64,000 bases of DNA, taken from Zhengitettix transpicula (taxonomy: Eukaryota > Arthropoda > Insecta > Orthoptera > Tetrigidae). The stretch spans positions 50,868,001 to 50,932,000 of the forward strand of contig CM073596.1 of assembly GCA_037074705.1 (NCBI GenBank), in the 5' to 3' direction. This document shows, piece after piece, positions 47,411-59,209 of the stretch; position 1 is the stretch's first letter; the number at the start of each line of letters is the position of its first letter. The notes beneath the pieces were generated by a model. It worked only from the letters and a program-made list of their open reading frames with translations, was not told where the DNA came from and did no database searches. The translations under genes were made by a program, and so were the position numbers.

Positions 47411-47884
47411 CCAAAAAACTAATTTTAACCAATCATGATCTAAAAACGGTTTGTCTACCTACAAGTAATAAAACATGAATCACAGTTGGTTTTCGAAAAG
47501 CTAGGAAATAACGTTGTGGTTCCACAGAAGAACGCTTTAAGACCTGAAGACTACTTGTTGACGCACAAATTTCCAATGTATTCTGAGTTTTAAAAGGTTT
47601 AAACCTAAAAATAATCAATCCAAGTCAGAACAAATTTTAAATATTCATTTCAGCGGCTACATTCCCATTGAAAGCTATAAAAACACAAAAACCCTAAATT
47701 TTCCGGTTATAACTGACATGAGGGCCAGACCATTCAATTTAAATTTTATAAATAAATAAATATACGGACTTGTTCCAGAAAATTATTTTTATGACCAAAA
47801 AGTAAATAAACTACGTATAGTCCTATTTCAGGAACTCTTGAGTTAGAATTTTTTTTCCAGTATTTACATACAAAAATATTGAGC
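47411..47884. other. AT-rich stretch
   Basis: No gene seen. Confidence 0.5.
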
Positions 47885-47915
47885 CTGAAGAGGTCCGAAA
47901 AGAGGACGAAACGTC
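47885..47915 (+). ncRNA. Hammerhead ribozyme-like motif, best candidate
   Basis: CTGAAGA (47885-47891), one G, GTCC (47893-47896), a 7-nt loop, GGAC (47904-47907), then GAAACGTC (47908-47915). Every conserved position of the type I core is present, helix II is a perfect 4-bp stem and the GUC cleavage triplet is optimal. Helix III would be the minimal ACGU, which in Penelope-type ribozymes is thought to favour dimeric action. Helix I lies outside and was not assessed. Confidence 0.65.
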
Positions 47916-48169
47916 GTTTATTTATTTTTGTTGATACACATAATTTTCTGACTCAATGCCGTACATTTATTTATTTATATTATTAAAAATGACAAAAATT
48001 TCATTATTATAATTTAAATTTATTCAAAATTAATTTCTATCTCGATAATATTTTTGGAACGTAGTAATTTAAGATATTGGGCACTTCATAAATCAAATTA
48101 ATATAAAATTCAACACAATTGGAAAACAGTTTATAATAAAAATAATTTTTTTCAAACTATTTTTATGTT
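47916..48169. other. AT-rich stretch
   Basis: No gene seen. Confidence 0.5.
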
Positions 48170-48310
48170 CATAATAAGATTGATAGCCAAATACAGACAA
48201 AAGAAGTGATAATATAAATATCACACAACGTTTCTGGAAGACTTGTTCCCTTCTACAGGTACAGAAAATATATGAGTCGAGAGAGACACAACTGACCAAT
48301 GCAGTTATTA
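48170..48310. repeat. Hammerhead family P2, truncated copy
   Basis: Left half of the P2 palindrome: GATAGCCAAATACAGACAAA, GATAATATAAATATCACACA, the motif, then GACACAACTGACCAATGCAG, where the homology ends. Minus-strand motif at 48226-48258: CTGTAGA (one box base changed), AGGG...TTCC, GAAACGTTG. Confidence 0.7.
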
Positions 48311-48400
48311 TTATTAATTTTTAATCAGACGTAAATTTTTCATTTCAACATTATTCACCTAATAAAGTCTCAAATTGAAACTAGTAAAAGTACTTTTATT

Positions 48401-48644
48401 TAGGGTAACAGGCTACATGAGGGTAATCCACGTTGGGCAACTCCCCTTTAATAGCACAGGAAGGGATTTGAAAGGGGGGATGCGGAAGGGTAGAGGAAGG
48501 TAGCCAAGGGTTAACTAGGGCCCCCGGGCTATATTTTAAGGATCCTACCCGGCATTCGCCTAAAGAAATGCAGGGAAAACCCTAGAAAAACCTGCATCGG
48601 GTAGGTCGGGCATTGGGTACTTGTCCCACGCCCTTCCGATAGCG
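48401..48644 (-). mobile_element. Short retroposon copy K
   Basis: Sense strand minus, full 3' end followed by AAATAAAAG-type tail, 5' truncated at CGCTATCGGAAGGGCGTGGG. Almost consensus in sequence. It follows a decayed hammerhead-type relic (CCTAATAAAGTCTC at 48358-48371), so it may have inserted into it. Confidence 0.92.
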
Positions 48645-48889
48645 TGTTCAGGTTATTTTTCCAAGTCTTCATAAATTTCAAAGTTCCTGAACTAACTGCA
48701 TGTGATACATTTTGATTTTCTTCTAAGTTTTTCTCTCCCATATTCCTTCTGATCAATAAACTCCGTCATTTCTACAACCACTTCTAACTCTAACACTTCA
48801 TCCATTCCTGCATTCCCTTGAACTATTTGGTTCTCCATAATTAAATTTTACATATACGTACACCGCTACTTAAATTCCACTTTCCGGGC

Positions 48890-48937
<48 letters not shown>

Positions 48938-50244
48938 TAAACTCTTTAATTATTATTAAAATTCAAGGGTTCAATTCATTTGAACATATATAGCGGGGTA
49001 TACGTATTAAATAAATAAGCTTAATATGGTTAATTATTACTCACGCCAATCCATCATCAAAGCAACTATCTAGAAAACAAAGTTGAAACGAAATTAAAAA
49101 CTAACCCAAAGATATACCCACTCTTCTTATTATTATTATCCACTTGTAAATGTAATAAGTTTATTACAGTGTGAATTTCCGTCCAGTTTTCGAAGAGATC
49201 AGATAAAGAATTTTTTAAAACCCTTAATTCCTCCAACTCTTCATAAATTACAGCAGCCAGCAAAATAAGAAATAAATGCTGGAGAGTATTGATCGAGTTC
49301 AGTTTTGTCTGATAAGGTTGCAGTTTGCCTCCTTTCGGATTCCAAGCCGACACACTGTCTAATTATTACAGGCCCCGCAATGCAATAAGAAGAGTCTGTA
49401 ATTGCCGGTTTGACCAGCTCTTATTGCTAATTAACGAGATTGCCTGCGTTCTTAGGCAAGGTGTATGGATCATTTCGTGGAAAGCACAAATTAACCGAGA
49501 AACAAAAAAAAAGACTAAAAGAGGATACGAATCAGTATTTGCTAGGCGCAGGAGGTTTTTTCGAACTAAAATTCAAACATACCTTTAGGATTCTATGCCA
49601 TCTCAACAGGCTGAGTGAAATGAAGTGTATCACGTCCTCTAAAATTCATCGGAACGTGGAACCTATCCCTAAATGCGGCAACTTTATAACGACTGGAATA
49701 ATCACGTAAAAGATTGTGTAATGTGATCGTGTCGGTTTTCGTTCCTGCCTTTCTAATCCACATTCGTGAATAAAACGCGACTCAGCAGTTTCCTTTATAA
49801 TGTTGATGTTGTGCGGATCACCGTGGATAATCTTAAATCGGCCAATTGGTACCGTTTGAAAGCTGCTGCTCGTCCGGCCCACACTCACACACAATCTTAT
49901 TAAATGATTATGCTGGGAAACTGTATTTGGGACTCAACGAGCACTTCCTCTCTGTAATAAAACTCTTTTTTGGCATATAATTGGGGAGAAGGTAATCTGG
50001 CGGCCTTCGTCGGTTCCTATATACGTTACAACAGACGCAAATCCTCGAGGCTAAAATCGCCCACTGCCTGGCGCATTCAGAGCAAAGATTCGCATTAGTT
50101 ATTTTCTGAGAACTGAGATTCAGGCACGACAGGCTACTTAAGGATGTAGTTCTTTGGTGAATCACATTTCAAAGCAAATATTCGCATTAGTTATATTCTG
50201 AGAACTAAGAACCAGGTACACTAAGGAGCTTCTACAACTCAGCA
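48645..50244. other. Unassigned stretch
   Basis: Long TA microsatellite at about 48892-48936. Two overlapping plus frames at 49325-49709 and an 82-codon minus frame at 49646-49894 carry no recognised domain. Confidence 0.4.
48892..48936. repeat. (TA)n microsatellite
   Basis: About 22 TA units. Confidence 0.95.
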
Positions 50245-50680
50245 GTGCCACCGACTAAATATTCTTAGACGTAAACCAGATATTCGATAAAGTATGACGT
50301 CGCGGGTTACAATGTAAAATAAAAATATATTTACCTACAGTCTATAAATTGTTGGAATCATTCTTAACCAACCGCAAATTCCGTACAAGAGAAAAATAAA
50401 AAGCCCCATCTGTACATCCTATTAATTCAGGAGTTCCTCAAGGCAGTGCCCCAGGCCCCCTGTTTGTTGTTCGCCTCTTATCTCCCAACGACCGAAAATA
50501 TTTTACTAGGAACGTTTGCAGATAATACGGTGATTTTAACATACGGATATAAACCAGCCTTCATTTCTCAAAAAATAAAATCTGAACTTCAAGTATGGCT
50601 TCATAATAACTGCGCTCTTGCTTATTCCTCTTCTATACGCAATGAGCTTATTCCAAACCTCTTTTCTGATATTACTTAAA
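50245..50680 (+). pseudogene. Jockey-like reverse transcriptase relic
   Basis: Plus-strand reading gives FLDVNQIFDKV, a stop, then LQCKIKIYLPTVYKLLESFL, TNRKFRTREK, a stop, and INSGVPQGSAPGPL: the order of the fingers/palm region of jockey-clade non-LTR reverse transcriptases. After a frameshift comes LLGTFADNTVILTYGYKPAF. FADDT, the metal-binding motif, reads FADNT at 50515-50529, so the second catalytic aspartate is lost. With at least two stops, one frameshift and this change, the copy is dead. Only about 145 residues of RT remain; no endonuclease or 3' end is seen. A hammerhead-like motif follows directly at 50690. Confidence 0.85.
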
Positions 50681-50689
50681 TTATCACAA

Positions 50690-50720
50690 CTGAAGATAGT
50701 AAAACAATACTCGAAACGTA
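50690..50720 (+). ncRNA. Hammerhead ribozyme-like motif
   Basis: CTGAAGA (50690-50696), AGTA/TACT stem around a 6-nt A-rich loop, one C, then GAAACGTA (50713-50720). All core positions are allowed (GUA is a permitted triplet), though the first helix II pair (T/C) is not formed. Confidence 0.5.
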
Positions 50721-50930
50721 ACAAAACGGATGTTGGATAAATTATTATTTAACTGTAAATAAATTTTTACCCTCTATGTGTTACTAATTCAAAGACACAG
50801 CAAAGACAAATAATTCAAATTGTCAAATAGATAATAAAGTAGCCAAGAAAAGACAAAACTGAGGTGGTGACGAACTCGCATTTTTGAGGTTTTAACTTGA
50901 TACTCCGTTCATTAGATTTTTTTTCTTTTT
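50721..50930. other. AT-rich stretch
   Basis: No gene seen. Confidence 0.5.
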
Positions 50931-51023
50931 GACTAACAGGCTATATGAGGGTAATCCACGTGAAGGAAACGCTCCTTTAATAGCATAGGAAAGGATTTGA
51001 AAGGGGAGATGCGGAAGGGTAGA
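50931..51023 (-). mobile_element. Short retroposon 3' fragment L1
   Basis: Sense minus. Only the last ~90 bp, with the 3' end CATATAGCCTGTTAGTCAAA followed by A-rich sequence. Lies just downstream, in sense, of copy L2. Confidence 0.88.
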
Positions 51024-51044
51024 CGAACTTATTCTTAAAGGTGT

Positions 51045-51236
51045 AAACAGGCTATGTATAGGGTAATCCACAGAGTGGCGACTCCCCTCGTACAGCATAG
51101 GAAAGGGGGGATGCGGAAAGGTAGAGCAAGGTAGCCAACGATTAACTAGGGTCCCCGCGCTATGGTTTAAGGATCCTACCCGGCAAATCGCCTAAAAGTG
51201 ATGCAGGAAAAACCCTAGAAAATCCTGCACCAGGAA
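51045..51236 (-). mobile_element. Short retroposon copy L2
   Basis: Sense minus, from CCTGGTGCAGGATTTTCTAG to the 3' end ATACATAGCCTGTTTACACC. Divergent from copy K (for example GATTTGCCGGGTAGG). It has its own 3' end 20 bp before fragment L1, so two 3' ends stand in tandem as at 28.1 and 34.4 kb. Confidence 0.88.
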
Positions 51237-51396
51237 AAAATCCAGAAAACTATATATTCTATAATATTACTTAAAGCCGCAAGAAATAAAAAAATATGTC
51301 ACTTCATTTAAATTTTTCCAGATGTTTTTCGGAGTTTATCCCATTTTAACGGGACGTAGAATATTTCAATGTTATTACCTAAAAATATTTCTACAT
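51237..51396. other. AT-rich spacer
   Basis: Nothing recognised. Confidence 0.5.
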
Positions 51397-51490
51397 GTGG
51401 AGGCTGCGAAGTAATTACGCAGAATGAAGGTAACTCTTTATTGCGAAAGTAATAGTAATAATGCTAAACAACATATATGAATCGTTAACG
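51397..51490 (+). repeat. Dispersed repeat R3, copy 2
   Basis: TGTGGAGGCTGCGAAGTAAT, CTCTTTATTGCGAAAGTAAT, and AATGCTAAACAACATATA match 43565-43668 in order. Confidence 0.55.
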
Positions 51491-54400
51491 ATTTCGTTAA
51501 TTTAGTCATAGTTATACAGTAAGTTAGTCTTTAAAAACTGTAGACCGTAAAGGTGAGTATTATGGGATGCATGTAAGAGAATATATGAAAATATATTAAC
51601 TCTGAATTGAACGTATTGTTACCATACAATAATAACAAAAAAATGTAGTAGGCTGTTTGGAAAAAGACTTCGCAATAATGAGGGCTCATTAACATCACTG
51701 TGTGCTTAAAAAAATCAGATCTATAGTGCTTAAGCTTCTCTCCAGTACTCTGTCCCTCCTGAGGATTGCGGAAGAATTGGAAAGGAGAGATTTTTTTTTG
51801 TTAAGGTGGCGATGCACTCGTGTAGCTGTAATTTTAAAGCACCTTAGGGCACACGAAAGTCAATATTATGAGAGAGCGACTCAATGTTATCTGGTCTTAG
51901 CTTTTGTCACTGTGTTGCAAGCAACGACGCTTGTTGCGCCTCGTGAATCACCAACAACATACAAGGAGCGAGAGACTTTGGTACCTTAGCAGCACGCACA
52001 CATTCACACACACACACACAGACTTCGTGGATTACGTTACGTCATTCAAGGAAATGTATTCACAGAAATGCACATAAAGAGATTCCTCGCAACCAACACG
52101 GGAATTAGCACAGTTAAAAATTAAAAATTAAATTACATCCATAGGGTTTAAGTTCTAATTATAGAATATTTTATCTCAGTGATGTTGACTTATCGCACAT
52201 CGCAGGAGTGGAGTATGCAGAAATAATATTATTTAACAAATTACCAGCCAACAGACAAGTCAGGTAAATTCAAACCTGAGCCTGACAAATTTTTTCTACG
52301 CTTTAGAGTACTTTATAGACAGAATTGAACACTTTTGTACATAGTTAGGATGAACCAATAGTTATTATGATAATAAGAATAGTATAAGCATAAACTTATA
52401 TCAGTTTAAATTAAAGCGCAATTAAAAATAAGTTACTCATTTCACTTTATTGTTAAGAAATTAATTATAAGTTAAGAACAATGTCTTTTCTACATCGTTT
52501 ATGTCTTTGATTCAACGGAAAAATGTATATCTGAACTTAGGTTTAGAAAATGACTAACATGTTACCACATATTTAGTGGAAAACTTGACTTACGTCTATA
52601 CTATAAATATTAGCGCTTTATAGTACACATATAGTATATACGACAGAAGGGAACATTTCCGAGGGTTTGTAAATAGACAATAAATGGAATTATGCACAAC
52701 AGTTATAGAGTAAATCTTAATTATGATTAATTTTTTTATAAAAAATATTCAAATGGTATCATTTGACTATATTAAATATTTCTGCTAGCATTTATTTTTT
52801 ATATTGGCAACGTTAAATATTGTAATCATATTACATAAAGATATATCTAATTCCAAGAATTCATAAATTTAAAATGTTTGGATGATATTCTGTTAGTTAC
52901 TTTAAAAAATTCTTTCAATGTAATAGACATTAATTTTACCTCGTCCGTGACTATTGTTTAATTTTTTATTGTTTTAAAAGTGTGAACTACTAAATCGATA
53001 CCTCAATTACGTATTTAAAAATAAGATACAAAGACTAGATGTCTTTTATATTTTCTCAAATTACTTTTAATGAAAATAGACACTAATGGACTAGTTATAC
53101 TTAAACACGTCCATCCCTTACAAACAAACCATTTCTCTGAAGCTGAAAACTTTCCGCAATTCCCTCTTTATAATGACATATAATGATTAATTAAAGCATT
53201 ATATTCAACACAAATTTAACAATTTTTTGTAGACCAATGAAATTAAATGTTAATTGCCGACGACATAAATTGTGAATAATAATTCTCCTATTGTGTCCGT
53301 CATACAATAAATTTAAGGAAAAAATATTTAACTAAGAGTACGACGGATTACCTTATAAAATGTTGTTCACCTCATGTACAGCTTTAATCAGTATGACGTA
53401 CCTGAAACAAATAACGATTATGAAATTGTAAATAATTTGTATGCAACACCATTAATATCTGCCCAAAATTGAGATTATATAAATAAATTTTGACTATACA
53501 TTTATAACGTGATTTGTAAATCCATTTATATTTTCTGCCTTAGGGCTACTTACTTTATTTATTGTAAAATTAAAGTTCCTGATAATTTATCATTATTAAA
53601 GAGTAACACTTGTTTTATGCGGTCTGAAATCTGTTGAACGATTTTTTACATTAGTCCTAATAGAAATACAAAATGTAAATAAATAGAAACAGAATTACAG
53701 AAATAAAATTGATACCTGCTTAAAAAGTTTTACAAACTAATGTTGCATTTGAATGCACGTTTTAAATAAACAGGCCTTCACTATTTATTCTCTATCAGTT
53801 ATGGACACTATTTCCTGGATCTTTGACAACTGGCTCGTAAATTCCATGCTTTGAAAATAATTTTCATAATATGACGTAGTAGGAAAGAATTTCCCGTTAT
53901 AATTTCAGTTTTACGACGCAGATTATTATCTGAGCAGTGATTAATTAATAATAAAATACGAGTAAAAATGTTCCTTTAATAATAAGTCCTGTTACGTGTG
54001 TGGTCACAACTCAGCGGCTATCGTTGACTGCTCTGCACGTATTTTTCGTGAACCTTGGAGTATTCGGTTAATTTCTCTTGTTCCCGTGGTTTAACATTAA
54101 TGATCGAGACTTTACACGTTCAGTGTGTTTCCCAAGGCACGTCCTTGAACTATGATCCTTGAACCTAAACCTGGCGTTGTAATTTTCAATCTACAGCGCG
54201 GTCAGCATCAGTTATTACATCTGTACCAACATAAATACGAGGAAATGATGGTGGTTATCAAATCAGAGAGTGTTTCTAAATTTCGTGTTCAGACAGGATA
54301 ACGGCTTGTAATAATACTTTGACGCAACGCGCACTAAGAGGAGAACTAGGGGTCTGTGTGTAACTTATCCTCGTACAGACGCGGGATTGAAAGAATTTAT

Positions 54401-54805
54401 TACAAACTAAACGACTTTGAGCACTGTTACTTACTAAGCGGTCGATTATTTATTTCCCGTGATGCTGATCGGAAACTTGAGACTAGGATTTGGATAATTG
54501 CTATTAACGTATTATTTAATATCGGCTTCGTAATCTTGATTTGCGGCTTAAATTTCCCCACTGTGTTACATTAACTATAAATATTTAGAGCAACCCTTGA
54601 TGGTGCCAGAAGAGGAAAAAAAATTCCTCGATGTGGCACAAAAAATATAGCAAAAAGTTTTTAATGACAGTCACTTATAGAAAAAATTTTCAGTGTAAAT
54701 TACATTAAAATGTCAGGATTTTAAAATAGTCCGTCAGGAGCTATCGGTTATTCTAACCATATTCAAACGGAAAGATTTACGTATGATTTAAAATTAATAA
54801 CAAGG
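51491..54805. other. Very AT-rich stretch without gene
   Basis: CA microsatellite near 52003-52020. A minus-strand acceptor-like site near 53405 (TTGTTTCAG then GTACGTC) precedes a 15-codon reading to a stop; not enough to call an exon. Nothing else recognised. Confidence 0.5.
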
Positions 54806-55006
54806 AAGATAGCCAAAATCAGAGAAATTAAATGATAATATAAATACCACACAACGTTTCTGCTTTGACTTTTGTCAAATGACGAGTGCAGTTGTGTCGC
54901 TCTAGGCTCTTCTTAGCACCAGAAGAAAGGGACAAGAATACCAGAAACGTAGTATAATATTTAAATTATCGCTTAATGTGTCTGTATTTGGCTACCTCTC
55001 CTATTA
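54806..55006. repeat. Palindromic hammerhead family P2, copy 3
   Basis: AGATAGCCAAAATCAGAGAA and AATAAATACCACACAACG-like sequence at the left are mirrored by GTGTCTGTATTTGGCTACCT at the right; the middle has GCAGTTGTGTCGCTCTAGGC and TCTTCTTAGCACC as in copy 1. The right arm motif (54920-54953, plus) is CAGAAGA ... GAAACGTA, one box base altered; the left is more decayed. Confidence 0.72.
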
Positions 55007-58000
55007 CTAACCATATTCATCTGTAAAATTGTTAAGTAAATTAAATTATGTGAATACCTAAATTAATATATTCTGCCACAAAGATTTACTTATATTTTAC
55101 ATACCTGATAATTTAATCAAAATATTTCCTTAGACCATGGCCTTATATGACATCCTATTTTTTGCAATAGGCTTACATGCTTAATAGCCTAGCTCTGAGT
55201 AAATTTAATTAAAATTATGTACTTAAATAATTTTACTGATTTTATAAATAACCGAATGCTCCTGACGGACTATTTTAAAATCCTGACATTTTAATGTAAT
55301 TTACATTGAAATGAAATTGTTATATGTTACTGCCATTTAAAGAGGGTTTAATCAATTTTAATATTAATAATATAATGCATACAGTCCTTTAGCTAAAGGA
55401 TTGTAACTTATGGGAAACAGAAGACTTGAACAGGCTAATTAGGTGTTAAAATTAGTTTCACTGCAAAATGTGCTCGAAAATCATCCACAGCATTAATTGA
55501 GTGATAATTAAAATATAGCTTCCTATAGGTGAAATATTTTTTTTCACCACTTATTCAGGCGCTGCTATAGTTAAAGTTCTGTGCCGTTGGTACGAAACTG
55601 GAACACGGGTTCAGGGCTCTCTTATTTTCACTAGACGACTCCACAGGGTCTGCCACATTTTCAACACTATCTTAAAACACGGAAGAAAAATCTTGTCCTT
55701 CATCGCTCTGTTCATCAAGAACAAACACAGTATGTCGTGATGAAAATGGATCAGCACGACTTTCTCTTGGCATTGTCAAGGGTTTACGGAGGATTACTGG
55801 AAACTGCGAAGGACAATAATCATGCAAAAAGGACAATAACATATTCAAACGAGATCTGTACCTCTTCGTATTAACCTACGGTTTCTGGGAAGAAAGACAG
55901 ACTTCAAACCGTAGGAGCAGTCTGCTTACAGACAACGAGAACAGTTAACAGGTTAAAATTTCATTTAAAAAATCTAATAAACAGCGCTTATATATCCTCG
56001 CATGTTAAATATATTCTGCTGTTCCTTACCTTTAAGGTTCCACCTGGCTCTGAACAGTGGAATTTAATAAATTGTATCCATCTATGTAGTAGTTAATGTT
56101 GCACGGATGTGGTTTCCGTCGTTTACTTCTGGCTGTAAAAGTCACCTACAGTCGCTGTTTACATTATGTAACGAAATGGTGGTCATAAAACAAGAATAGG
56201 TTTATGAAAAAAAATTCCAGGCCGACGTTAGTGCTTGCTGGAGTTGACGGGAGTCTGAATGAGACCCTGTGTGTTATGTGACCCTCTACGCTGCTGTGTG
56301 CGATCTGCACTCAAACTCCATTGCCCTCTCAAATACTAAAAAAAAAATATTTTCGTCTGTACAGTTTAAATTATTATTGAGGAAAAAATCAGATAATTTG
56401 AAATTGTAATTTAATTTATAAAAATGTTTCAGTCCAACTGGGTTACTTTTAGATAAATAGAGGCAATTACAAATCTAGATTAGTTTAAAAAACGATTCAA
56501 ATTACGCATAATGTCAAAACGGACACTGATTTATTAAGTAATATTTAAAATATTTTAATTCATGATACTTAATATTCCACCCGTTTTAAGGTATTTCAGC
56601 TATTTAAAATCTTCGACTATCTGCTTTTACCTTTGTAAATTTATATCAATAATATAACGTGTTTATTGTAAACCTGCCCACATCAGGACATTAAAAAGTT
56701 CTTAAATTAAATTATAGTTATTAATTTCCTGTTTTGTCCTCAATAATTATAAAAACTCGTCTTATGCATTCATCCCGCCGATTTACAGTGCTTTCGAAAC
56801 AGTGATAGCCATTTTTTTGGTTGGCGATATAATTTGATATCTCCTTGAACATGTCTCTTGCTACTAGTACTTCTATAAATATAGTCTATAGAAATATTAC
56901 TATTCTGATTGTTAAATAAATTATATATTTTTTAAGGAAAAAAACTTCCGCCGTATAAGAGCCCACAGATCTATCCCATAGAGCGTATCAGACGGACTTT
57001 TACGATTGGCACTAAGCTAAACCCATAATTATGTTAAAATGATCACGTTAATTTCCCTACTATTAAAAAACGCCATAAGTCTTCGAGAAAAAAGAATATT
57101 TCGTTAGAGAGAAACACAGATATGTTGTGTCGCGAAAGTAACACGCTATTTCGGTCCATATATAAGCCGTTATAAGTAGAAATATATCCCTGCTAGTATC
57201 AGACTAAACAACGTGGCAAGGAAAGTACTCACTTTCTATTAATCTATATATATATGAATAAAACATTAAAGTGTAGATTTGTCGGCGCGTTTGAAAGGGG
57301 ATTGACTAAAAAACGGCTCAACGGATTTAAATTAATTTTTATACTCGTATTTTTACTTTCGCAACATACAGCAGGGGCTACATAGATCAAAGAACTTCTA
57401 ATCCAAAACACATTTCTTGGCTAACGCATAGCTGTCTTTGAATTTATACCACTATATTTAGTAAAATTTCCACAATAATACCCAACAGTTATTTTGCAAA
57501 TATACTTCAGTATTTTTCCGGACGAAGCGCTAAGGAAAAGTTTTGAACAAAAAATTCGAATTAGATAAATAAACAATTTATTTAAAAAAACGCAAAATTG
57601 AGTAATAAACGTATTTAATTTAGAACTTAATTTTTTTCTGTTATTTGGCTATAGTTAGTATATTTTAAACATAAGCGTCTTTTATTTTAAATAGTTCAAA
57701 ATTTTAGAAAATAAATTAAATACCTCATATAGCATACAATTTTCTTAAAATATAAAATTAAATTCAGGTGGTGATTTGATAAAGATCTTGCAAGCTGAAG
57801 AACAGTGCACTGTAATCAAGTGAATTTAGCTTGGTGGTTATTTAATATTTAGCAAAAGTGGCGGAGAAGTATATCTAAAAAACTGTCTCAATAAAACTGT
57901 AATTTTATTAAATTTTACGAAGAATATATTTCTCCGTGTACGGATTTGGATTATTTAGAAGCCACAAGCACTTACACGTCACCGCGATCGCGTGATTCTG

Positions 58001-59209
58001 AACAGATCGGTTAGGAAACTAGAACTATTTTACTGGAAAAATAGGAACGGTTCTATTTAAGAATAGTAAAAGACTGAATGATAGGTTAGACAAGCTTATT
58101 TAAGAAAGAAGTATAAAATACACTTTTGGAAGAGATATTTACGTAATAGTAAATGATTTACCCTAGTGGAGTGAAGTGACCAAAATTATGCAGCATAACG
58201 TATAAATCGTTACCTATATGTGAATTTTTTATAATACACGATAATTGTATCTACGTCATCAAGATTCCTGCACAGAAAACCTCGTGTATCATCGTAGAGA
58301 ATTTTAATCAGGTTCTAACATTAAGCATTTCGTTTGAAGCCTATCTTAAAAATTATCGGGTTTTTTTATATAAGGTTACAAAATTTCGGATCCAACACAA
58401 TTTTATTTGCACGTGAGGTAGACGAGAATCCAGTCGCGTACTAGAAGACAGGAATGGTAAGGCACTGGCAAAAGAGAAACTTTCCAACGTCAACAGCCCA
58501 TTATTCCGTCCGGCGCAGTAAATTGGTAAATTGGTTTGCGTTTGTGTGGCCGCGAGTGAGAGTTACCTTTATGACTGCGAAGTATTTGTGCTGTCCCCAT
58601 TCTTGAGATCTAGTATTTCCTTTTAAGCAGCAACGTCGGGATTTGCACCCGCCTCCGTGGATAAACGGCCTTAGCCCAGAACACAGACGGCGTAGTTAAT
58701 AACCTTCCGCTCCGAAAGAAACCTTCAATTAGCCGCCCCTCTCAAATAGATTTAGTCCGAATTTACTTTGTTATACGTGAGATACGTGCCGGGTTTTAAC
58801 GTCTTACTCATAACGGAAGGCCAACTTGGCCTCCACGTCTGTACCGTCTTACTCAGAACTACCGAATGACGATAAATTAAAGTAGAAACCCGTATCGCTT
58901 TCCTTGATCACAAACCTATTTCCACGTGTTTCGCGTTACGATTATCAGCACAGATAATCGATTCGAGGGCGGTGGCATCGCGATCGCGAAGCTTGATACT
59001 TTAAAAACTACGATGCACTTATCAAACAGTGCTTAATACAAACTTTTTAAATCACTCTCTAACATATTAAATATTCTACACTTATTCTCCATCCGTCACC
59101 AAACTCTCTTCTCCTAGTTATGTATTCTGGGTTTTTTTCTTTCACGTTTCAGTAATTTCTAAAGGAAAATCATAATATAAAATACGAAGACAATTAACAG
59201 AAAACATTG
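55007..59209. other. AT-rich stretch
   Basis: No supported gene. 57240-57470 resembles common insect repeat UTRs (see next entry). 58400-59000 is GC-richer; on minus near 58690-58640 a B-box-like CGGGTGCAAATCCCG suggests another tRNA-like relic. No frame of note. Confidence 0.45.
57250..57470 (+). repeat. Possible retroelement UTR-like repeat
   Basis: The stretch around 57300 reads AAAACGGCTCAACGGATTTA, a wording common in dispersed insect repeats such as RTE-like or Helitron non-coding ends. No boundaries can be set from the sequence alone. Confidence 0.25.

Noticed and set aside
53345..53410. Minus-strand acceptor followed by a short reading to a stop
   Set aside because: Fifteen codons are not enough to claim a terminal exon.
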